Below are positions 28,160 to 37,459 of a DNA stretch of 64,000 bases, in pieces (within the stretch, counting starts at the first letter, position 1; each line of letters starts with the position of its first letter). Source of the DNA: an uncultured Maribacter sp. (GTDB taxonomy: Bacteria > Bacteroidota > Bacteroidia > Flavobacteriales > Flavobacteriaceae); NCBI RefSeq assembly GCF_947496775.1, contig NZ_CANMDU010000006.1, positions 1 through 64,000 on the forward strand, read 5' to 3'. The notes under the pieces were generated by a model. It was not told where the DNA came from. It did no database searches and saw only the letters and a program-made list of their open reading frames with translations. The position numbers and the translations under genes are program-made.

Positions 28160-28999
28160 ATGAATCAACCAGATTGGAAAGTTGTTAAGGAATTTGAAGA
28201 TATTACCTATAAAAAAAGTAATGGCGTAGCTCGTATTGCATTTAATAGACCTAATGTTCGTAATGCATTTAGGCCTAAAACAACGAGTGAGTTGTTAGAA
28301 GCATTTCATGATGCTCAAGAAGATACTAGCATAGGCGTAGTTCTTTTGTCCGCCGAAGGTCCGTCAACAAAAGATGGAGTATACAGCTTTTGTAGTGGTG
28401 GCGACCAAAAAGCTCGTGGACATCAGGGTTATGTAGGGCAAGATGGGTACCATAGATTAAATATTTTAGATGTTCAACGTTTAATACGATTTATGCCAAA
28501 GGCAGTCATATGCGTAGTACCTGGTTGGGCTGTTGGCGGCGGTCATAGTTTACATGTAGTTTGTGATATGACATTAGCAAGTAAAGAACATGCTATTTTT
28601 AAACAAACCGATGCTGATGTTACAAGTTTTGATGGAGGTTATGGTTCGGCTTATTTAGCTAAAATGGTAGGGCAAAAGAAAGCAAGAGAGATTTTCTTTT
28701 TAGGAAGAAACTACTCTGCACAAGAAGCTTATGAAATGGGAATGGTAAATGCTGTAGTGCCACATGATGAACTGGAAGATACTGCCTACCAATGGGCTCA
28801 AGAAGTATTAGCAAAGTCGCCTACATCTATTAAAATGCTGAAATTCGCTATGAATCTTACCGATGATGGTATGGTAGGGCAACAAGTATTTGCCGGGGAA
28901 GCTACACGTTTAGCGTATATGACAGAAGAAGCCAAGGAAGGTAGAGATGCCTTTTTAGAAAAACGTAAGCCCAATTTTGAAAAGAAATGGTTGCCGTAA
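28160..28999 (+). CDS. menB: 1,4-dihydroxy-2-naphthoyl-CoA synthase
   Basis: 279 residues of the crotonase fold. YSFCSGGDQKARGHQGYVGQ is characteristic of MenB. VPGWAVGGGHSLHVVCDMTLAS provides the oxyanion hole, and FDGGYGSAYLAKMVGQKKAREI the conserved Asp/Tyr region. It cyclises O-succinylbenzoyl-CoA in menaquinone synthesis. No other men gene is in the window, so it stands alone here. The 2H phosphoesterase-like gene starts 24 bases downstream. Confidence 0.93.
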   Translation: MNQPDWKVVKEFEDITYKKSNGVARIAFNRPNVRNAFRPKTTSELLEAFHDAQEDTSIGVVLLSAEGPSTKDGVYSFCSGGDQKARGHQGYVGQDGYHRLNILDVQRLIRFMPKAVICVVPGWAVGGGHSLHVVCDMTLASKEHAIFKQTDADVTSFDGGYGSAYLAKMVGQKKAREIFFLGRNYSAQEAYEMGMVNAVVPHDELEDTAYQWAQEVLAKSPTSIKMLKFAMNLTDDGMVGQQVFAGEATRLAYMTEEAKEGRDAFLEKRKPNFEKKWLP

Positions 29000-29023
29000 T
29001 TTAGGTTACAAAACCAAGTTTTA

Positions 29024-29704
29024 ATGAATCTCAAGGAACATTATATTCAATTATATAAAGATGCTATCCGTAAAATTTCCTCGGACCATTATGAAATTGA
29101 TGAATTAATAGATTCTAAGCTAGACCAACGATTTGGAGTAACTCTTCTTTTTAGACCTTCGAATGAAGTGAAAGGAAAAATTCAAAAATTTCTTTCTGAA
29201 TTGAAACAAGTAGAACCAAACCAGTATTACTATCCCAATTCAGATATTCATATTACAGTTATGTCTATAATATCTTGTTATGAAGGTTTTGATAGTAAAA
29301 AAATAGAATTATCTAAGTATGTAGAATTAATAAAGAAATGTTTGCCAAAAAAATCAGATATTAAGATTCAATTTAAAGGAGTAACAGCTTCCAATTCTTG
29401 TATAATACTGCAAGGATTTATGAATAACAATATAATTAATGATATTAGAAATAGCTTAAGAAAAGAATTTAAAAATTCGAAGTTAGAACAAAGTTTAGAC
29501 AAAAGATATTCCATAGAAACAGCCCATTCTACCATTGTTAGGTTCAAGGAAGAATTTAAACAAAAAGAAAAGTTTTTAAATATAATTGACAAATATGTCG
29601 ATTTTGATTTTGGTACTTTTGAAGTAGAAAAGATGGAATTAGTTTACAACGATTGGTATCAAAGAAAAGAATTTGTTAAAGAACTCCATATCTTCAAAAT
29701 ATAA
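29024..29704 (+). CDS. 2H phosphoesterase / 2'-5' RNA ligase-like protein
   Basis: 226 residues. The two signature motifs of the 2H superfamily are visible: HITV in SDIHITVMSI (about residue 77) and HSTI in ETAHSTIVRF (about residue 168). These form a paired His-x-Thr/Ser active site acting on 2'-5' or cyclic phosphodiester bonds. The substrate is unknown. It lies 12 bases before the transglutaminase-like gene, probably in the same transcript. Confidence 0.7.
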   Translation: MNLKEHYIQLYKDAIRKISSDHYEIDELIDSKLDQRFGVTLLFRPSNEVKGKIQKFLSELKQVEPNQYYYPNSDIHITVMSIISCYEGFDSKKIELSKYVELIKKCLPKKSDIKIQFKGVTASNSCIILQGFMNNNIINDIRNSLRKEFKNSKLEQSLDKRYSIETAHSTIVRFKEEFKQKEKFLNIIDKYVDFDFGTFEVEKMELVYNDWYQRKEFVKELHIFKI

Positions 29705-29716
29705 TAGGTAATACAA

Positions 29717-30352
29717 ATGGACTATTTATCGGCTACTTATTTTTTTGATTACGAGAGTGATACCATCCAGAACTTAATTAAGGAATACAACAATACATCT
29801 CTTTCTAAAAAAGAAATCGCAAAGCTTGTGTACTTAAAAGTGCGAGATTCTTGGAGGTATAACCCTTACAGTATTACCTTTTCTAAAGAAAATTATAGGG
29901 CAAGTGAACTTTCTAAAAAAACAAAAGGGCATTGTGTAGACAAATCCATTATATTAATAGCGTGTCTACGAGGTCTAGGAATCCCTGCTCGTATTCATTT
30001 AGCCAAAGTGAAAAACCATATTGGTGTAGCAAGATTAATCGAGAAATTTGGGTCCAATGAACTTACCAATCACGGAATGGTTAATGCGCATATAGAAGGA
30101 AAATGGGTTAAATTATCACCGGCCTTTAACGCTTCCATTTGCAAAATGTTTAATGTTTCGCCATTAGATTTTGACGGAGAAAATGATTCTATACTACAAG
30201 AATTTAATAAAGATGGAAACTTGTTTATGGAATATGTGGAAGATTACGGTTATTTTGATGATGTGCCTATAGAATTTATGCGTAACAGTGCAAAAGAGCA
30301 TTATCCCCATATTTTTGATACGGGATCTGGGCAAACGGAATTTATATTATGA
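29717..30352 (+). CDS. Transglutaminase-like superfamily protein
   Basis: 211 residues without a signal peptide. KGHCVDKSIILIACLRGLGIPARI carries the catalytic cysteine and the typical helix. NHGMVNAHIEGKWVKLSPAFN carries the His, and the downstream acidic residue completes a papain-like triad. Proteins of this kind are cytoplasmic proteases, amidases or cross-linkers. It is preceded by the 2H phosphoesterase gene at 12 bases. Confidence 0.75.
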   Translation: MDYLSATYFFDYESDTIQNLIKEYNNTSLSKKEIAKLVYLKVRDSWRYNPYSITFSKENYRASELSKKTKGHCVDKSIILIACLRGLGIPARIHLAKVKNHIGVARLIEKFGSNELTNHGMVNAHIEGKWVKLSPAFNASICKMFNVSPLDFDGENDSILQEFNKDGNLFMEYVEDYGYFDDVPIEFMRNSAKEHYPHIFDTGSGQTEFIL

Positions 30353-30439
30353 AACTCTAGTTTTTGAAACACTTTATATATCTTATAAACAACAACTTAT
30401 AGAATTGTTTGTATATTATAGTCTTAAAAACAAATTATC

Positions 30440-30877
30440 ATGGAACACAAGAAAACGATAACTCCATTGTGGTTTTGGGTAGTATCTATATTTTTTCTTC
30501 TTTGGAATATAATGGGGGTATTTTCCTTTTTTGCGCATACTTTTATTTCTGATTCTGCTTTAGCGCAACTTTCCTCAGCAGAAATGAAATTGTATAACGA
30601 ATATCCATTATGGATAACTTTTATTTTTGCCATTGCTGTATGCGCAGGAATAGTTGGCTCCATGGGTTTAGTTTTAAAAAAGAAATGGTCTAAAACGGCA
30701 TTTATTATTTCTTTGTTAGCCATTATTCCGCAAATGATTCATAATGTATTCTTCACAACCTCTATAGAAGTTTATGGTTACGTAGAAGCAGTTACTATGC
30801 CAGTTTTAGTAGTAGCTTTTGGATTATTTCTTTTATGGTTCTCTAAATTGGGTATAAAAAAGAATTGGCTGCAGTAG
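30440..30877 (+). CDS. Four-helix membrane protein, paralogue of the gene at 2146
   Basis: 145 residues with four predicted helices. TPLWFWVVSIFFLLWN, LSSAEMKLYNEYPLW, LKKKWSKTAF and IEVYGYVEAVTMPVLVV match position by position to the 144-residue protein encoded at 2146-2580. Function unknown. It is preceded by about 90 bases of non-coding DNA and is probably monocistronic. Confidence 0.6.
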   Translation: MEHKKTITPLWFWVVSIFFLLWNIMGVFSFFAHTFISDSALAQLSSAEMKLYNEYPLWITFIFAIAVCAGIVGSMGLVLKKKWSKTAFIISLLAIIPQMIHNVFFTTSIEVYGYVEAVTMPVLVVAFGLFLLWFSKLGIKKNWLQ

Positions 30878-31138
30878 CGCTATGATGTATACTGGTTTTG
30901 GTGCTATTCATGCACCTATAAAAGAAGTGGTTTCGTTTTTAATTAAAACTTCATAAAAAGAACTACTTTATATTAAATTTTGGCTGTATTTTATATAATA
31001 CGCAAAAACGTAGAAAAGTAATACAATCCAAAATATATTAATAAAAGGGAAGAATAAAATAATCTTAGAAATAAAAAGGTTTAGTGCCAAAAAAATGAAT
31101 TATTATTGATAGATTAGATTTCTTACTAGCAGAAGAAT

Positions 31139-32113
31139 ATGAAATCATTTTTAATATTGACAAGTGTTGTAGTTATTATTTTAATAGGTGTTTTTTTGTT
31201 TTTTAACACTTATTTTTTTTCTGATGATAAAACTTATAATTGGAATATAGAAATAACAAAACCATCGGACTACCAAATTAATTTAAAAAACATTACGTAT
31301 TTCAAAAACAAGAAGATACTTAATAGATATAGCTCTATGAACGCAGCAGGAACAGAGTGGTCTGGTGCTAATACGGGAAGAGTACTGCACAATAAAAAAA
31401 AAGACTACTTACCAGATACTGTTAATATAACTTGGGAGGAAGAAAAAACAGGAATACTATATACTACGAACTTTATTTTTCCAATGCAAAAGGTATTAGA
31501 CCTTTGGAAAAAAAATAATACTTTATTAAAAAAGAAATGGGGGGAGAATTATGCTGAGGGGCAATTATCTATGAAAATAGGTCTTGGACCTAATGGGTTA
31601 GTTGTTTTATGGATAAATTTAGATGATATTTATACAGCAGAATTTTCTTTAGAAGTAGACACTTTTTATGCAACATCTAATACAGATGAAAATAAAATGA
31701 ATACTAGTTTTGGTATATTTCAAGACCGGTTTGGTGCTCCTCATTTTTGTACTAAAAAAGAAGGAAGAAATGAAGTTGCTATTCTTGTTACTTATTATAA
31801 TGGCGAGTCTAATACCATAATGTTAAAAAAAGAAAATAATACCTTGCTAAAAGCTGTTAACTCAAAACGCGGCTGGGGGTTAGCAAAATCTATAATGGTA
31901 GATTGGTTTACTAAAGAAGGAATTGGATATAAATCCTTCTATAAAGTAGACTTAAAAGAATTTATTAGTTTAAACAAGGTAAATGAATTACAATCTCCGG
32001 AAATTATTTATTTATTAGATACAACTACCTTACCAAATGAATATTTAATTAAATTAAAGAATAAAGTTGTGTTAGAATTAAAAGAGGAAAAAAGAGAAAA
32101 CATATCCAAATAA
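31139..32113 (+). CDS. DUF2931 family membrane-anchored protein
   Basis: 324 residues. One N-terminal hydrophobic helix (residues 5-25) serves as anchor or signal. The following NWNIEITKPSDYQINLKNITYF and LPDTVNITWEEEKTGILYTTNFIFP resemble the DUF2931 family, known only as Bacteroidota and proteobacterial envelope proteins. No enzyme motif is visible. A terminator-like hairpin follows. Confidence 0.55.
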   Translation: MKSFLILTSVVVIILIGVFLFFNTYFFSDDKTYNWNIEITKPSDYQINLKNITYFKNKKILNRYSSMNAAGTEWSGANTGRVLHNKKKDYLPDTVNITWEEEKTGILYTTNFIFPMQKVLDLWKKNNTLLKKKWGENYAEGQLSMKIGLGPNGLVVLWINLDDIYTAEFSLEVDTFYATSNTDENKMNTSFGIFQDRFGAPHFCTKKEGRNEVAILVTYYNGESNTIMLKKENNTLLKAVNSKRGWGLAKSIMVDWFTKEGIGYKSFYKVDLKEFISLNKVNELQSPEIIYLLDTTTLPNEYLIKLKNKVVLELKEEKRENISK

Positions 32114-32129
32114 AAACATATTTAAACTA

Positions 32130-32163
32130 AAAAGAGCCTTACCAATGAAGGCAAGACTCTTTT
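32130..32163 (+). terminator. Terminator after the DUF2931 gene
   Basis: AAAAGAG at the left and CTCTTTT at the right form the base of a stem that continues with two mismatches around an AATG loop. It lies 17 bases after the stop at 32113. Confidence 0.6.
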
Positions 32164-32341
32164 CTGAGAACACTATATGAAAATGAAAAAATTTACTCGT
32201 TGTTTGCTAATTACATGGTAAATATATTTCCCTTTTAGGTATTCTAAAAAGTTATGTTGCCACGCAAGAGAAAGTTGTGGTGTAGTCCTTAAAAGATGTT
32301 ATGAAGCACTTACAAAAAAAGTAAGTTTAGACTGTAAGAGA

Positions 32342-33676
32342 TTAATTTATACTCTTTATTATATTGCTTACAAAAGAATTGGTGTCAAAATCAGGATGTC
32401 CTGCTAAACCAGTTCTCACAATAACCAAATCTTTAGATGGTATTATAAATACGCGCTGCCCTTGAAAACCATTAGCGGAGTACATATCTCTTGGAGCATC
32501 AGGAAATTTTCCACCGGCATTTAGCCAAAAATGCGCCCCATATACACCATTAGATTCGGCAGTAGGTTTTGTAATATAGTCTATCCACTGAGGAGAAAAT
32601 AGCTGTTCTCCATTCCAATTGCCTTTGTTTAAATATAAGGTCCCGAACTTGGCCCAATCTCTTGTGGTTGCCCAAGCATAAGAAGAACCTACATAATTCC
32701 CTACCATATCGGCTTCTAAAAGCATGGAGTGCATTCCTATCTTATCAATAAGAGCTATATACGGGTAATCTAAATATTCTTGTTTAGTACCAAACTGGTC
32801 TCGAAGAATACCAGAAAGAAGATTGCTTATTCCTGAAGAATAATTCCAAATTTCACCAGGTTTTGCAATTGCTTTTTTTTCTTCCTGGCCTTTGGTCATA
32901 TCTGTATCTAAGAAAAGCATTTTAGTAACATCCGATATTTTAGAGTAATCTTCTTCCCATTCTAATCCGCTCTGCATACGTAGTAGATTATTTATGGTAA
33001 TGTTTTTGCGTTCATCTTTTTGCCAAGAGGCAACCGGGGCACGGTTATTAACATTTATTTTACCATTATATTCTAATGTACCATATAAGGTTGCTAAGAT
33101 ACTTTTAGTCATAGACCACCCTAAAATAAGCGTGTTTTTATTAAATCCTTCAATATATTGCTCCGCTATTATTCTATTTTTATAAAGAACCAAAACAGAC
33201 CTTGTTTTACTTTCCATAGAATTATCAAAAACCGCGGTAATATGTTTGTTCAATTGAGGGTAATCTATATTATTAAAAATAGTATCTATTGGGGTATTAT
33301 TTCCAAAAGGGTATGGCAATGTATCTATAACCTTATTCCTATTTGGCTTTAAGGTCATTTTAGAAGCATCAAAAGAATCATTTATCAATACAGAGCCTAA
33401 GCCTTCTCTGTATATGGATTTACGTTCCATAAGTCCAAAAACAGTAGCAGATGCTGTTTTTTTATTTTTATCTAAAGAAACTTCAGCTAATTTTATAAGT
33501 GGCATATTATTATCATTCTTAACAATAGAAGAAACAGAACGATTGGCTATAAATGCATTAGATGCTAAACTCTTAGATGCGTATCCCGAAATTATATTCA
33601 GTTTTGGATAATTAAGATAAATAGCAATGCCAATTATTATAAGAAGTAGTAAGAGTATTCTTTTTATTATTTTCAA
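32342..33676 (-). CDS. Serine hydrolase, class C beta-lactamase fold
   Basis: 444 residues from a TTG at 33676, directly before an N-terminal membrane helix (residues 4-22). The active-site SxxK is Ser188-Met-Thr-Lys191 and the second motif is Tyr279-Ser-Ser. The fold matches 6-aminohexanoate-dimer hydrolase and esterase-type relatives rather than drug-resistance enzymes. It is probably periplasmic and membrane-tethered. It is divergent from the peptidoglycan cluster, which may be meaningful because many members act on peptides or peptidoglycan. Confidence 0.8.
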   Translation of the reverse strand: MKIIKRILLLLLIIIGIAIYLNYPKLNIISGYASKSLASNAFIANRSVSSIVKNDNNMPLIKLAEVSLDKNKKTASATVFGLMERKSIYREGLGSVLINDSFDASKMTLKPNRNKVIDTLPYPFGNNTPIDTIFNNIDYPQLNKHITAVFDNSMESKTRSVLVLYKNRIIAEQYIEGFNKNTLILGWSMTKSILATLYGTLEYNGKINVNNRAPVASWQKDERKNITINNLLRMQSGLEWEEDYSKISDVTKMLFLDTDMTKGQEEKKAIAKPGEIWNYSSGISNLLSGILRDQFGTKQEYLDYPYIALIDKIGMHSMLLEADMVGNYVGSSYAWATTRDWAKFGTLYLNKGNWNGEQLFSPQWIDYITKPTAESNGVYGAHFWLNAGGKFPDAPRDMYSANGFQGQRVFIIPSKDLVIVRTGLAGHPDFDTNSFVSNIIKSIN

Positions 33677-33736
33677 AAGGAAAGATTTTAGTTATTGTTG
33701 TAAATTTAAAAAAGAAAATCTTTAGCTTTTGATAAC

Positions 33737-34165
33737 ATGTCTTTTATTTTAAAAATAGGGTATTTAAGTATCTACTTTGCATTTCTTCTTGGTTGTAAGG
33801 AAGAAGTTAAAGAAAAATACGCTTGGAAATCTATGGAGGTTACTATAACGGCATACAATTCTTTACTTTCACAAACTTCGAAACAACCAAATATTACAGC
33901 TTGGGGAGATACCTTAAAACCTGGTATGCAATGCGTAGCTGTTTCAAGAGATTTAATTAAACTAGGAATAAAACATAATACCCAAATTAAAATTCAAGGT
34001 ATAAAAGGTGTTTTTAAGGTAAATGATAAAATGAATAAAAAATGGAAAAAAAGAATGGATATTTATATGGGGTTAGATATTGCAAAGGCAAAAGAATGGG
34101 GGAAGAAGAAAAGGAAAATATTTTATCGCGTTTTAATAGATTCTGTTAACAATAAAGTAAATTAA
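33737..34165 (+). CDS. Lipoprotein with 3D domain (double-psi barrel)
   Basis: 142 residues. The signal ends in the lipobox FLLGC. The mature part has VTITAYNSL, ITAWGDTLKPGMQCVAVSRDL, IKGVFKVNDKM and the MDIYMG segment. The three conserved aspartates of the 3D domain are found in WGD, NDKM and MDIY, as in MltA-type and Rpf-like peptidoglycan lytic enzymes. A peptidoglycan-acting role is likely but not proven. It is first in a cluster with an amidase and an M14 peptidase, separated by only 2 bases and 1 base. Confidence 0.75.
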   Translation: MSFILKIGYLSIYFAFLLGCKEEVKEKYAWKSMEVTITAYNSLLSQTSKQPNITAWGDTLKPGMQCVAVSRDLIKLGIKHNTQIKIQGIKGVFKVNDKMNKKWKKRMDIYMGLDIAKAKEWGKKKRKIFYRVLIDSVNNKVN

Positions 34166-34167
34166 GA

Positions 34168-34830
34168 ATGAATAAATTTCTTATTATTTTAAATGTGATG
34201 CTTTGTTTTTCTTGTACAGTAGATTACGAAATTATAGATAAACCTATTGTTTTTGATGCGCAGAGAAAAGAACTAACCTTAGAATACTTAAAAAAACGCT
34301 ATGGTTTAATACAAAATACTCCCACAATTACTCCTAAAATGATTGTATTGCATTGGACCGTTATTCCAAGCTTTGTAGAATCTTTCGAAGCATTTTATCC
34401 TTCGCAGTTGCCAAATTGGCGGCCAGACATTAAAAATATTAGCGGATTAAATGTATCTTCTCAGTTTATGATAGACCGCGACGGTACTATTTATAGGTTA
34501 TTGCCAGAAACTACAATGGCTAGGCATGTAATTGGTTTAAATCATTGTGCAATTGGTATTGAAAATGTTGGAGGAGGAGAAAATTTACCTTTGACCAAAG
34601 AACAAGTAAAAGCCAATATTTGGCTGGTAAATTATTTAAAAAATAAATACCAAACGATAGAGTATCTTATAGGGCATTATGAATATACCTATTTTGAAGG
34701 AACGCCACTGTGGTTAGAAAAAGATGCTGCATATAGAACCACTAAAACCGACCCTGGAGAACCTTTCATGAAAGAGGTCCGTAAAGCTGTTCAGCATCTT
34801 AATTTTAAACCTGTACCGACATTTTTATAA
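34168..34830 (+). CDS. N-acetylmuramoyl-L-alanine amidase lipoprotein (Amidase_2)
   Basis: 220 residues with a lipobox (MLCFSC). MIVLHWTVIPS has the first zinc His, NHCAIGIENVGG the conserved strand, LIGHYEYTYFEG the second His, and KTDPGEPF the C-terminal His/Asp-equivalent segment. It resembles AmpD and PGRP amidases that cut the lactyl-peptide bond of peptidoglycan. As a lipoprotein it would act in the periplasm or on the surface. It follows the 3D-domain gene by 2 bases. Confidence 0.85.
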   Translation: MNKFLIILNVMLCFSCTVDYEIIDKPIVFDAQRKELTLEYLKKRYGLIQNTPTITPKMIVLHWTVIPSFVESFEAFYPSQLPNWRPDIKNISGLNVSSQFMIDRDGTIYRLLPETTMARHVIGLNHCAIGIENVGGGENLPLTKEQVKANIWLVNYLKNKYQTIEYLIGHYEYTYFEGTPLWLEKDAAYRTTKTDPGEPFMKEVRKAVQHLNFKPVPTFL

Positions 34831-34831
34831 T

Positions 34832-36298
34832 ATGAAAAAATCTATCTTATTATTACTAATTTGCTTTTTCTTTACAGCAATTAATGCGCAACAAAAAGAA
34901 ATAACCTCTTCATTATATGAGAGTTATAAGGCGTACAAAGAACCTTCTTTAAACAAAAGAAGAATAAAGCATGAAGATTTACAGCCTTTATTAAGACATT
35001 ATAAAACTATTTCAGGTTTTGTGGTTACTAAAGTTGGAGAATCTATTGCCGGTCGAGATTTATCTTTAGTGAGTGTTGGATCAGGAGAAACAAGAGTTTT
35101 TCTTTGGTCCCAAATGCATGGAGATGAACCCACAGCTACACAAGCAATTTTCGATATTTTAAAATTTTTTGAAAGCCCAGATTTTAAAGAAGAAAAAGAA
35201 GCTATTTTAAAAAATTTGACAATACATTTTTTACCGATGTTAAATCCGGATGGTGCTGCTCTTTTTCAGCGTAGAAATCTTTTGGGGATTGATATTAATA
35301 GAGATGCATTACGCTTACAATCTCCTGAAGGGAAAACTTTAAAACGAGTTCGAGACAGTCTTAAAGCAAATTTTGGATTTAATCTTCATGATCAAAGTAC
35401 CTATTACAATGCAGAACGAACAGATAAACCTGCAACTATATCGTATTTGGCTCCGGCTTATAATTATGAGAAAGATATTAATGAGGTAAGGGCAAATGCC
35501 ATGAAAGTAATTGTTTTTATGAATAAAATAATTCAGAAATATGCTTCAGGACAAGTAGGGAGATATAATGATGATTTTGAACCTAGAGCTTTTGGAGATA
35601 ATATTCAAAAATGGGGAACAAGTACTATACTAATTGAATCTGGTGGATACAATAAAGATGTCGAAAAACAAGAAATTAGAAAACTCAATTATGTATCTAT
35701 TCTTTCCGCAATTTATAGCATAGCAACAAAGAATTATAAAAATATAGAAGTATCTGAATATGAAAAGATTCCTGAAAATGATAGAAAGTTATTTGATCTA
35801 AAGGTTGAAGGTGCTAAGTATATACTGAATAACAAATCGTACAAAATAGACATTGGCATAAACCGATTAGAAGTAGATATGGAAAACTACTCCGATTTTT
35901 GGTATAGTAGTAGAATTATGGACCAAGGAGATTTATCTACTTTTTACGGCTACAACACTTTCAATGCTGAAGGCTATACAATTAAGGCTGGTAATGTGTA
36001 CCCAAGAACAATGCAAAATATAACCCAAGTAGAAACTTTAGATTTTATCGATTTATTGAGAAAAGGATATACTTATGTGCGGCTAAATAATATTCCAAAA
36101 AAATGGTTAAGCTCGCCGTATCCCATACATATTATCGGTGGTAAATTTAGGGTTACTGAATTGCTTTTACAGCCAGGTATTAATCCAACTTTTATTTTAG
36201 AGAAAAACGGACAAAATAAATATGCCGTAATTAATGGCTTTCTTATTGATATAGAAAAGGGAGAAGGAACATTTAAGAATGCAATGATTTTTAGATGA
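34832..36298 (+). CDS. Periplasmic M14 zinc carboxypeptidase
   Basis: 488 residues with a signal peptide ending INAQ. The HxxE zinc site is His96-Gly-Asp-Glu99 in SQMHGDEPTAT. LPMLNPDG, GIDINRDA and NLHDQSTYYN follow, and STILIESGGY carries the catalytic glutamate. The C-terminal 170 residues are a beta-rich extension. It may trim peptidoglycan peptides, as the DL-endopeptidase members of M14 do, given the amidase gene 1 base upstream. A protein-degrading role is the alternative. Confidence 0.85.
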   Translation: MKKSILLLLICFFFTAINAQQKEITSSLYESYKAYKEPSLNKRRIKHEDLQPLLRHYKTISGFVVTKVGESIAGRDLSLVSVGSGETRVFLWSQMHGDEPTATQAIFDILKFFESPDFKEEKEAILKNLTIHFLPMLNPDGAALFQRRNLLGIDINRDALRLQSPEGKTLKRVRDSLKANFGFNLHDQSTYYNAERTDKPATISYLAPAYNYEKDINEVRANAMKVIVFMNKIIQKYASGQVGRYNDDFEPRAFGDNIQKWGTSTILIESGGYNKDVEKQEIRKLNYVSILSAIYSIATKNYKNIEVSEYEKIPENDRKLFDLKVEGAKYILNNKSYKIDIGINRLEVDMENYSDFWYSSRIMDQGDLSTFYGYNTFNAEGYTIKAGNVYPRTMQNITQVETLDFIDLLRKGYTYVRLNNIPKKWLSSPYPIHIIGGKFRVTELLLQPGINPTFILEKNGQNKYAVINGFLIDIEKGEGTFKNAMIFR

Positions 36299-36299
36299 A

Positions 36300-36467
36300 C
36301 TAGTATCCAAAATGGATAGTTCCATTAGGACCATAAAGGAAAAGCATTAAAAACATTCCTAGTATCATAGCAACGATAGAAGTAAAGAGTAAAAGTACTA
36401 AACTTCTCAGTATAATGGGGAAAAGACTTAAAGCCGTTTTTTGAATAATATCATTGAGCACATCCAT
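36300..36467 (-). CDS. Small membrane protein of 55 residues
   Basis: An ATG frame of 55 residues: MDVLNDIIQKTALSLFPIIL, then about 25 strongly hydrophobic residues (SLVLLLFTSIVAMILGMFLM), ending YGPNGTIHFGY. One or two membrane helices with an amphipathic N-terminus. The stop lies 2 bases past the end of the M14 gene, so the two are tightly convergent. The clean alternation of a polar start, long hydrophobic core and polar tail supports a real gene, but I know no family. Confidence 0.5.
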   Translation of the reverse strand: MDVLNDIIQKTALSLFPIILRSLVLLLFTSIVAMILGMFLMLFLYGPNGTIHFGY

Positions 36468-36583
36468 GAGTAATTGTTTTTGAGTTTATAATACATAGTT
36501 TATAGGATGTCGTTAGATAGGGGGTTTATATATAGAACAACTATAAAAGAAAAAACCCTACCTAGTAAGTTAATAAAATAGAA

Positions 36584-36610
36584 AAAGGGAAGCATTTTGC
36601 TTCCCTTTCT
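36584..36610 (-). terminator. Terminator of the OmpA-family gene
   Basis: AAAGGGAAGCA at 36584-36594 and TGCTTCCCTTT at 36598-36608 form a perfect 11-bp stem. On the minus strand it is followed by TTCTATTTT and lies 22 bases after the stop at 36632. Confidence 0.85.
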
Positions 36611-36631
36611 TATTGTCTACGTATTTAAATA

Positions 36632-37459
36632 CTATAGTTCTTCTGCGTCTAATAATGCAAAGAATTTATCTAAATTAGGAAGAATAACTATTCTTGTTCT
36701 TCTGTTTTTAGCTCTATTTTCTCTAGTATCATTTTCTACTAATGGTAAGTATGAGCTTCTACCGGAAGCAATTAATTTTGCAGGATCTACATTGTATTTA
36801 TTTTGTAGTATGCGAACTACTGATGTAGCTCTTTTTACACTTAAGTCCCAATTGTCCTTAAACATAGCTGTATTAATACTTCTAGCATCGGTATGGCCTT
36901 CTACCATAACTTCCATGCTAGATTCAGAATTAATAACCTCTGCTAATTTAGCCAGAACAGTATTCGCTTTACTACTTACTTTATAACTACCACTGTTAAA
37001 AAGCAGTTTGTCCGAAATATTAATCATAACTACTGTTTTATCAATATTTACATCAACATCCCCTTCTGTATCTGAAATAGATTTTTTTAATTTATAAGAA
37101 AGAGCAAGATTCATAGAATCTTGTAATGTTTTTGCCTGCGCCAATTGGGCAGCATCTACATTTGATAAAGTAGCTCTCATTTTCTTTTTAGTGTTATTAC
37201 TCATAACAGCTAAACCGTCTACGCTAGTCATTTGACTATCGTTAATCTCTTTTAAAGAACTAATTTTGTTGTTATACTCTGTAACCCTAGCTTCAATTTT
37301 AGCCATTTTAGACTCTAAACCTTCTTTCTCTACTTGTGTTTTTGTTAATGCACTTTTGGTATTAGATAAATCATTTTCTAATGCAGTATATTTCTTTTTA
37401 GAAACACATGAAGCCAATAAGGCGATAGATAAGGTACTTGTAATAAATATTTTTTTCAT
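36632..37459 (-). CDS. OmpA-family lipoprotein
   Basis: 275 residues. The lipobox is LLASC. Residues 25-100 form a coiled coil (LENDLSNTKSALTKTQVEKEG). The C-terminal OmpA domain has VMVEGHTDARSI, DNWDLSVKRATSVVRIL and the arginine-rich NRAKNRRTRIVILP peptidoglycan-binding site. It anchors the outer membrane to peptidoglycan, like Pal. The coiled coil in place of a barrel is the normal Bacteroidota form. Confidence 0.88.
   Translation of the reverse strand: MKKIFITSTLSIALLASCVSKKKYTALENDLSNTKSALTKTQVEKEGLESKMAKIEARVTEYNNKISSLKEINDSQMTSVDGLAVMSNNTKKKMRATLSNVDAAQLAQAKTLQDSMNLALSYKLKKSISDTEGDVDVNIDKTVVMINISDKLLFNSGSYKVSSKANTVLAKLAEVINSESSMEVMVEGHTDARSINTAMFKDNWDLSVKRATSVVRILQNKYNVDPAKLIASGRSSYLPLVENDTRENRAKNRRTRIVILPNLDKFFALLDAEEL

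Noticed and set aside
30886-30954. Short plus-strand frame of about 23 codons starting MMYTGFGAIHAPIKEVV
   Set aside because: It looks slightly protein-like but has no paralogue or promoter and is too short to support. Possibly a gene fragment.
32342-33676. Beta-lactamase-fold gene as an antibiotic-resistance enzyme
   Set aside because: It has an anchor helix, a long N-terminal part and motifs closer to the esterase/6-aminohexanoate-dimer hydrolase group. Resistance is not supported.
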